From the NCBI GenBank assembly GCA_947172415.1, contig OX359191.1:9312996-9376995 (forward strand): a stretch of DNA of 64,000 bases, read 5' to 3'. This document shows, piece by piece, positions 56,600 to 64,000 of this stretch. Positions within the stretch are counted from its first letter, which is position 1; every line of letters begins with the position of its first letter. This DNA comes from Chondrosia reniformis. Taxonomy: Eukaryota > Porifera > Demospongiae > Chondrillida > Chondrillidae. The notes beneath the pieces were generated by a model, which was not told the DNA's origin, ran no database searches, and saw only the letters and a program-made list of their open reading frames with translations. The position numbers and the translations under genes were made by a program.

Positions 56600-58510
56600 A
56601 AACTGTAGTTCTGTAACTCTATCAAATGGCGAGATATGAAGCTAAATCTTTGTGTCAGCATTCACAGACAACTATAGAACATGTCCAATGTGTTTTTGAA
56701 ATTTTTATGGAACTTAAAATTTGCCCTATCTCTCACCATACATTAACTTTGTATACCAGAATTAAATGTACATTGAGGGCTGTAACACTTTCAAATGGAC
56801 AGATATGAAGCTAACACTTTGTGTCAGCATTCACAAACATCTATAGAGCATGTCCAAAGTGTTTTTGAAATTTTCATGGAACTTAAAATTTGCCCTATTT
56901 CTCACCATACATTAGCTTTGTATACCAGAATTAAATGTACATTGAGGGCTGTAACACTTTCAAATGGACAGATATGAAGCTAACACTTTGTGTCAGCATT
57001 CACAAACATCTATAGAGCATGTCCAAAGTGTTTTTGAAATTTTCATGGAACTTAAAATTTGCCCTATTTCTCACTATACATTAGCTTTGTATACCAGAAT
57101 TCAATGTACATTGAGAGCTGTAACTCATTCAAATGGAGAGATACAAAGCTAACACTTTGTGTCAGCATTCACAAACATCTATAGAACATGTCCAATTTGT
57201 TTTTGAAATTTTTATGGAACTTAAAATTTGCCCTATCTCTCACCATACATTAACTTTGTATACCAGAATTAAATGTATATTGAGGGCTGTAACACTTTCA
57301 AATGGACAGATATGAAGCTAACACTTTGTGTCAGCATTCACAAACATCTATAGAGCATGTCCAAAGTGTTTTTGAAATTTTTATGGAACTTAAAATTTGC
57401 CCTATCTCTCACCACACATTAGCTTTGTATACCAGAATTCAATGTACATTGAGAGCTGTAACTCATTCAAATGGAGAGATACAAAGCTAACACTTTGTGT
57501 CAGCATTCACAGACATCTATAGAACATGTCCAATTTGTTTTTGAAATTTTTATGGAACTTAAAATTTGCCCTATCTCTCACCATACTTAACTTTGTATAC
57601 CAGAATTAAATGTACATTGAGGGCTGTAACACTTTCAAATGGACAGATATGAAGCTAACACTTTGTGTCAGCATTCACAAACATCTATAGAGCATGTCCA
57701 AAGTGTTTTTGAAATTTTCATGGAACTTAAAATTTGCCCTATCTCTCACTATACATTAACTTTGTATACCAGAATTAAATGTACATTGAGAGCTGTAACT
57801 CATTCAAATGGAGAGATACAAAGCTAACACTTTGTGTCAGCATTCACAGACAACTATAGAACATGTCCAATGAGATTTTGAAATTTTCATGGAGCTTAAA
57901 ATTTGCCCTATCTCTCACTATACATTACCTTTGTATACCAGAATTAAATGTACATTGAGGGCTGTAACTCATTCAAATGGAAAGATAAAGAGCTAACACT
58001 TTGTGTCAGCATTCACAAACATCTATAGAGCATGTCCAATGTGTTTTTGAAATTTTCATGGAACTTAAAATTTGCCCTATCTCTCACTATACATTAACTT
58101 TGTATACCAGAATTCAATGTACATTGAGAGCTGTAACTCATTCAAATGGAGAGATACAAAGCTAACACTTTGTGTCAGCATTCACAGACAACTATAGAAC
58201 ATGTCCAATGAGATTTTGAAATTTTTATGGAGCTTAAAATTTGCCCTATCTCTCACTATACATTAACTTTGTATACCAGAATTAAATGTAAAAACTGTAA
58301 CTCTCTCAAATGGCGAGATATGAAGCTAAATCTTTCTGTCAGCATTCACAGACATCTATAGAGCATGTCCGATGTGTTTTTGAAATTTTCATGCAACTTA
58401 AAATTTGCCTTATCTCTCACTATACATTAACTTTGTATACCAGAATTTAATGTACATTGAGAGCTGTAACACTTTTAAATGGACAGATATGAAGCTGTTA
58501 CTTTGTGTCA
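56600..58510 (-). repeat. Second ~169-bp satellite array, about 11 units, reverse orientation
   Basis: Units containing GATATGAAGCTAACACTTTG, GTCAGCATTCACAAACATC and CTCACCATACATTAGCTTTG step by 169 bp (56795, 56964, 57133, 57302). This is the diverged reverse complement of the 1-13 kb satellite. Each unit contains a 60-62 residue ORF, which is a repeat artefact. Confidence 0.95.
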
Positions 58511-58522
58511 GCATTCACAGAC

Positions 58523-59300
58523 AGTGAAACACCAGAACAAGGAATATTTAGGCTGACAGCTATCTTCATGTCTGTACACTTAAAATAGATTTTAACTATC
58601 ATTTGAATTTGACCTAAAACATCATATTACTATACCAGAATCTAATGTACGTTTAGTGTTGCAACTCTGTCAAATGGAAAGATATGACGCTAAAACCTCT
58701 AGGCTGCATGCACAAATAACCATACAGTAAATCCTGTTAATTTTATAAAACTGCAAAGAAGTATTCACTAGTTTCAGCAGATCGAAAAATACCCTATTCT
58801 TAAGTATTGTAGTTACGCCAACCACAAGCGTTTTCTTAGGGAATTACTCTATTTAAATAGAGATGAAAACCTTATAATAGTAGGCCTACCTGGACACATC
58901 TCTATGGTGGTTGCGGTTCCCATAGGGGTTGGTAGCGCTTAGACTCTGAAGCTGTCTCCTAATCGGTTGGTGCCATAGAGACGTGCTCACCAATAATCCG
59001 GATTTCGGGGGGGTTCCACGTATGTGGGATTGGCATCTGATATCTTAGGATTCATATGAGTCGGCCATATCGAGAAGAACTGGTTCTTCTCACGCAAGTG
59101 ACACCCAATGCTCAACTCGGTAGTAATTTGCTTCGGCAGATTCGATAAGCTGAACGTTACCACCGATCCCGGCCTCTGAGCGTCGTGGATGGTAGCGTTC
59201 GGTATGGTCCAACTTTTTTCCTTTGGAGTTTCGTTGGCTGTCGATTGGCGATTTTGCACTTTAACGACATATTATATATGGACAGATACTACATTAACAA
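58523..59300 (-). mobile_element. Inverted satellite core, copy 5, with a duplicated NUP188 exon tail
   Basis: Direct repeat of 55660-56450: it opens with 66 bp copied from the last NUP188 exon (AGTGAAACACCAGAACAAGG onward), then the core. The satellite array lies between the two direct copies, an LTR-like layout. Confidence 0.8.
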
Positions 59301-59831
59301 TAATTATATAAGTACTACACGGTAAATATAAAAATCTTTAAAAGCGTTCACGTTATTCAGATGTACATATACAAGTACCGAATTTATCATATTTCCTTCT
59401 CTAGGTCGGCCATTTTTATTACTACGCATACGTATATATATGAAAGCCACCATACATAATTTGTATACTGATGCAGCACTCTGTCAAATGCACAGATATG
59501 AAGCTGAAACTTGGTGTCAGCATTTATAGACATCCATAAAACAAATCCAAAGAGTTTCCAAAATGTTATGTTCACTTATATTTGCCCTATCTTAAGACTT
59601 ACATACCTAATAATATATCAGGATTATAATCTCACTAAATTATTAGTAAGGAAGCCAATTACAAAGCACATTTCTCGTTATAACGAACAATCAAACCTGT
59701 AGATTGATCATTGACCATCACTGTAATAATTTGATTGAATTTGTAAAATGATAACAAAAAGGGAATAATTAGATATTAAGATATAGCAATATTTAACATA
59801 GTCTTTGAAACTGTACAAACTGAAAATGCTT
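59301..59831. other. AT-rich spacer with satellite fragments
   Basis: A degraded reverse satellite unit is visible at about 59465-59570 (GATATGAAGCTGAAACTTGG). The rest, to the DNAJC7 stop, is AT-rich without a coding signal. Confidence 0.55.
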
Positions 59832-62493
59832 TCAGAATGGGAACTGGAATGAGAACCCTCCAGGTGAACTTTGACTTCTGAACCCATCAAAGCCCCCACT
59901 ACCTGCAAAAGGAAGCACTTCTTATAAGTTGACTACAATGATGGAGAGGAGGTTTAATTATGGAAATCTTACTTGAGAAGGAGAAGCCCGGTGGCCCTCC
60001 ATATCCTCCTCCAGTGAACAAGGAAGAGAAGAGTTCTGATGGATCAAAACCTACAAGAAATAAACATCATCTGGAACACAAGGGAGTGCAATACATTATA
60101 AATCATACCTCCACCATCGATTAAGTCCTCCATATCTGCTCCGTTGTCATAGCGATGCTTCTTTTGTGGGTCAGATAGTACTGAATAGGCCTCTCCCACC
60201 TACCACAGGTGGAGTAGCTAAACAATGGTACATACCACAGCTGGTAAAGATCTCACCTCCTTAAACTTGTGTTCCATCTCAGCTTTCTCTTCAGGAGATG
60301 CAGTAGGATTACGATCTATATAGTATAGTCATGGTAATATACACCCCATATGGTAACTATGGAAACAAGTACCTGGGTGGTGCTGTAAGGCCTTTTTGCG
60401 ATAAGCCTTCTTAATTTCGTTGCTGTCTGAATTCTTTTCAATTCCAAGGATTTTGTAAAAGTCTTTTCGCTTACTAATCTTCAGAAGTCTCTTTGCCTCC
60501 ACGAGCTGCTGTTTGGTGTCTCTGGAGGGATCCTGCTTGTGCAACTTCTCAAAGTCTCTGACTGCCTCCTCGTGCTGGTTGTTGTCTTGGTAACTGCAGC
60601 AATGGATGGAAGGCAATGAAAAAATGCTGTTGGGCGTGGTAAAAGCCCTGGGCTCTTACAGTTTTGCTCTCCTCTGAAGTGCTCGAGCATAGTTAGGGTC
60701 CAGTTCGAGAGCTCTTGTGCAGTCCTCTATGGCTTCTTGCATTTTACCAATCTGCAAGTTGGATACATACTCTAATTAGTACCCACCCAGTCACCTGTGT
60801 GAGTGCAGCCATGTGAGAGCAGCTATTTGCGAATATACCTTAGAACCAGCTAGAGCTCGATTGCAGTACAGCTTAGAGTTAAGGTCTACATTGTCAGGAT
60901 CCACTGTGAGAGCTTCCGTGTACACTGCATATGCCTCCTCGTACTGCCCTGACTTCAGCAAGGTGTTCCCTTGCTCCTTCTTCACAACCACCTGCTTGGA
61001 TCTCTGGAACGGTAAGCAGGCATGTTATAAACTTGAATGGGTCACATGATGATCACATGACCAATATAGCAGAACTAGTGTGGCTTACTCTAAGGGACTG
61101 TCTGGCCCTTTGGTTGTCTGGGTCAAGTGTGAGCACTTGTTTAAAATACTCCACCGCCTTCTCTGGGTTGCCTTGCCGGAGAAGGCACATACCCCTAACG
61201 TACACTGCCTCCGAGTTCATCCGGTTCTCCTGAAGCACAGCACTGGAGCAAAGTACAACAGAAGAAACTCACTATGCTGATCTGCGCCTTGCTCAAGTGA
61301 TGTGCAGAGGAGAAACTCACTTTACAATTCTAGATGCCTCATCATACTTGTTGTCCAACATTAACAGTTCTGCTATCCGTATTTCAAACTGCAGTGCTCC
61401 AGGACATTGTGCATGAGCTTGTTGGAGATAGAAGTAGGCAGATCTGTAGTCACACACTTCAAAGTACTTTTCTGATTTTGACAAATACTGCATCACATTT
61501 TCAATTGTCACCAACTACGAAAAGAATACAGTCCTTTTGGAGGTGGGTGTGGTGCTTCTGGGGTGGGTGTGGTACTTCTGGGGTGGGTGTGGTGTTCTGG
61601 GGTGTGTGTGGTGCTTCTGGGGTGGGTGTGGTACTTCTGGGGTGTGTGGGTGTGGTACTTCTGGGGTGGGTGTGGTACTTCTGGGGTGGGTGTGGTACTT
61701 CTGGGGTGTGTGGGTGTGGTACTTCTGGGGTGGGTGTGTTGCTTCTGGGGTGGGTGTGGTGCTTCTGGGGTGGGTGTGGTACTTCTGGGGTGGGTGTGGT
61801 ACTTCTGGGGTGGGTGTGGTACTTCTGGGGTGGGTGTGGTACTTCTGGGGTGGGTGTGGTACTTCTGGGGTGTGTGGGTGTGGTAGGTATAGTGTGGTAT
61901 ACTCACCATACTTTTGGGGTCTTGATTAGAAGGCTCAAGTTCAATAACTTTTAAAATTTCTTTTTTTGCTAACTGGGGTTTACCCATCACCAGATATCCT
62001 TGGCCTAATCTGAAATGACTCTACGAGGGGGAGGAGGAGTGGAGAGGGGGAGGAGTGGGAGTGAGTGTGGGTGGAGTGGAGAGCATATACTCTGCCCGAA
62101 TACCTTTGCATGTGATGGGTTCTTGAGGACTGCAGTTTGTGCATCGTCTACCGATTTGGAATAGTTCTTTAATTTAAAGTACGTAAATGAACGGTTTGTG
62201 TATAAAATATAATTCTGTGGATCGCATTCTGTGGATAAAGGGCATTCAGTGGAACATATACAACAGAGATCAGCGACGCAGTCCTAGCGACCTACCAATG
62301 GCCTTGGTGTACATGTCCAGCGCACTCGAGTATTCTCCCTGTCTGAAAAGATCACTTCCTACTTTCCGACATCTTTCAGCCTCCGCTAATCGTCTACAAC
62401 CAGATTGGGTGTAATTATAACGTTTCAAAAGTGACAGATCAAATCTTACGTTTCTGAGCTGTTAATCTCCATAGGTTCCTCGTTCATCGCCAT
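59832..62493 (-). CDS. DNAJC7: DnaJ homologue with TPR repeats (DNAJC7/TPR2)
   Basis: DNAJC7 is a cytosolic co-chaperone that binds both HSP70 and HSP90 through TPRs. The start is MAMNEEPMEINSSE (62493). TPR exons include MVTIENVMQYLSKSEKYFEV, QQAHAQCPGALQFEIRIAEL, NSEAVYVRGMCLLRQGNPEK, KEQGNTLLKSGQYEEAYAVY and DNVDLNSKLYCNRALAGSK; KRKDFYKILGIEKNSDSNEI begins the J domain. The exon break splits the HPD motif (HHP-G|AT-CGT gives HPDR at about 60373/60313). The end of the J domain is VGEAYSVLSDPQKKHRYDNG, and the Gly/Phe-rich tail ends GGFSFQFPF, close to the human FFFQFG ending. A GTGGTACTTCTGG minisatellite fills one intron (61545-61880). PTCD1 diverges 78 bases away. Confidence 0.94.
61042..61060 (-). 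other. Paired intronic octamer, DNAJC7
   Basis: TCACATGA-TGA-TCACATGA on the plus strand, TCATGTGA twice on the sense strand, 11-bp spacing. Confidence 0.85.
61545..61880 (-). repeat. Intronic ~20-bp minisatellite, DNAJC7
   Basis: About 16 units of GGTGGGTGTGGTACTTCTGG with a TGTGTGGG variant; CCAGAAGTACCACACCCACC on the sense strand. Confidence 0.95.
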
Positions 62494-62571
62494 GTTGACA
62501 ATCCAGAATATTCCATAGGGAATCCCCGCGTTTGCTAACGAAAGTGAAACGCATTGCAACACGAGTGTGCA

Positions 62572-64000
62572 ATGAACACATTCAATAAGATCCTCTTTAG
62601 TGTTCTCCGCTCAGCCGAAGCTTACCGTTTAGGACGATTGGGCTCAGCTTTGAGATACACTAGGCGTGCTATGCGTCCTCCCTTTGATTGCGTTGTCCTA
62701 ACCTCTTTTCGCAGAGAAAGATCTAATTTTACTCCTCCCCCTCCAAAGGAAAACATGAAGTGGGAGGGGCAGGAGGCTAAGTGGGAGGGGCAGAAGGCTA
62801 AGTGGGAGGGGAAGGAGGCTAAGTGGGAGGGGAAGGAGGCTAAGTGGGAGGGGAAGGAGGCTAAGTGGGAGGGGCAGGAGGCTAAGTGGGAGGGGCAGGA
62901 GGCTAAGCGGGAGGGGCAGGAGGCTAAGTGGGAGGGACAACAGAGGAGGGCAAAACAAGAACGAAAACCTTTAAATAGGTACATGTGATAGACCCGCCCC
63001 CCTGGGCTGACCTGTGATAACCTGGTCTCACTGTGTAGGGTTGAGAAGGAGAAGCGCTGGTACCACAATCGCATGTTAAAGTTGACTGGTAGAGGGGAGG
63101 TGGAACAGGCCATGCAACTGCTTCGGGAGATGCAGTCAAAGGTCCTTTATGCGGATCTAGTAGCATACAACTGCCTAATAGCTGCCTTGTGCAGGACTGG
63201 TGAGATTAAAACAGCTTTTAGACTTTTCAATGATGTAAGTTAAAAGTGTCTATACATTTCAGATGTTATGTATGCGTTTACCCTGTTAGTTAAAGAAGAG
63301 AGGGTTGTGCCCAAGTCATCGTACCTACACCAGCCTGTTCAATGGATGTGCTGTTCGGGGCAACTGGGACATATTTGAACGCATCCAAAGTGAGATGGAA
63401 CGTAGAGATTTTGTACCAAATACGGTGACCTGCAATGCTATACTGAAGGCTTGCGCAATGTGTGGAAAACCTGCTGAAGCATTTGAAATCTATTCCAAAA
63501 TGACAAACTGGAACTGCCACCCAGACATGCACACTTACAGCTCTCTGATAATGTGTGCCTGCGAGGACAAAGAGGATGGGCTGGCTGTCCTGCAGAGAGT
63601 GTGGAACGATTTGATTGCCTCAGGAGACCAACCGAACGTTTACTGCTTCAATTTGCTGCTGAGGTACTACTGTTCCTTCATTACTGTACAGGTAAACCTG
63701 TATGCGTCGTGTGTTTAGGTGTCTGAGGGAGGGAGGAGTGCCAGGGACAGACACGAGCCATTTGGAGGATAATGAGAGGGTCTTCCCCTTTGTACTTGGC
63801 AGAGGTTACACAATGAGCCTTGGGATATCTGATGATGGTGTGAGATGGCTAACTGAAGAGACTATACAAGTAATTGTGAAGCAACTGTTTATTAGAGTCT
63901 TTTACAAATGTAACTTGTGTGCTGTAGCAACTGTTGCTATGCATGGAGGAATGTGGAACAGCACCGGATGTAAAAACCTTTCACTTCCTGTTACGGTTAC
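62572..64000 (+). CDS. PTCD1: Pentatricopeptide repeat protein PTCD1-like (partial at 3' edge)
   Basis: PTCD1 is a mitochondrial matrix PPR protein affecting leucine tRNA levels and 16S rRNA. The ATG at 62572 opens MNTFNKILFSVLRSAEAYRL, a basic, acid-free leader typical of mitochondrial import. An in-frame 21-bp repeat (62758-62940) encodes KWEGQEA-type heptads, then KPLNR joins at 63039 to VEKEKRWYHNRMLKLTGRG. PPR motifs follow: DLVAYNCLIAALCRTGEIKT, SHRTYTSLFNGCAVRGNWDI, NTVTCNAILKACAMCGKPAE, DMHTYSSLIMCACEDKEDGL and NVYCFNLLLR. The last exon in the window continues QLLLCMEECGTAPDVKTFHF past 64000. Orthology to PTCD1 rests on PPR number and order plus the EDKEDGL/QDKKTG insertion; other animal PPR proteins are less similar. 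Confidence 0.82.
62758..62940 (+). repeat. Coding 21-bp minisatellite in PTCD1
   Basis: Eight to nine units of AAGTGGGAGGGGCAGGAGGCT (K-W-E-G-Q-E-A, with Q/K variants) inside exon 1, just after the putative mitochondrial presequence. Confidence 0.95.

Noticed and set aside
56626..57827. Repeated 60-62 residue ORFs (one begins MDRYEANTLCQHS)
   Set aside because: They recur every 169 bp in step with the satellite and are artefacts of it.
1..64000. CRISPR arrays, operons or prokaryotic features
   Set aside because: The tandem repeats have no unique spacers, and genes are spliced eukaryotic genes.

Overview
The window is nuclear DNA from an animal, most likely an early-branching metazoan with a compact genome; a demosponge fits best. 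The evidence is dense spliced genes with mostly 50-100 base GT-AG introns, head-to-head gene pairs sharing promoters of 13-80 bases, and metazoan families such as an interferon regulatory factor, snurportin-1, CEP104 and GPR157-like receptors. The organism call is an inference; the gene calls are not.

Layout. 1-654 is the 3' end of a glutamine-rich gene. About 0.9-13.0 kb is a ~169-bp satellite array interrupted by three near-identical ~720-bp non-satellite cores. 13.0-14.9 kb holds a 15-bp minisatellite and LINE-like 3' ends with (TAA)n tails. 14.9-33.3 kb is a tight gene block: SCP-x-type thiolase (+), a repeat protein (+), CEP104 (-), NOC2L (+), COPB2 (-), CENPS/MHF1 (+), UBIAD1 (-), a TLDc-domain protein (+). 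34.6-39.1 kb is an IRF gene. 39.1-42.7 kb is noncoding with two minisatellites. 42.7-55.7 kb carries snurportin-1 (-), two divergent GPR157-like receptors (- and +) and NUP188 (+). 55.7-59.5 kb is a second, inverted satellite/core locus. 59.8-64.0 kb holds DNAJC7 (-) and the start of PTCD1 (+).

Most genes are unrelated housekeeping functions (vesicle coat, nuclear pore, ribosome assembly, chaperone, snRNP import, cilium tip). Five of them (CEP104, NOC2L, CENPS, UBIAD1, GPR157) have human orthologues in chromosome band 1p36, so part of the window looks like an old linkage group.

The most unusual signals are not genes. (1) Short introns of seven different genes carry two or three copies of an octamer TCATGTGA/TCACATGA spaced 11-12 bp apart, with a transcribed-strand bias that lets most of the RNA pairs fold into a hairpin. 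(2) A 14-bp RFX/X-box-like palindrome GTNNCCATGGNNAC recurs at least ten times, sometimes inside exons. (3) Intronic minisatellites are almost always C-rich on the sense strand. (4) The satellite cores share a ~200-bp noncoding module that is far better conserved than its flanks. (5) A CEP104 exon end with its 5' splice site has been tandemly amplified.
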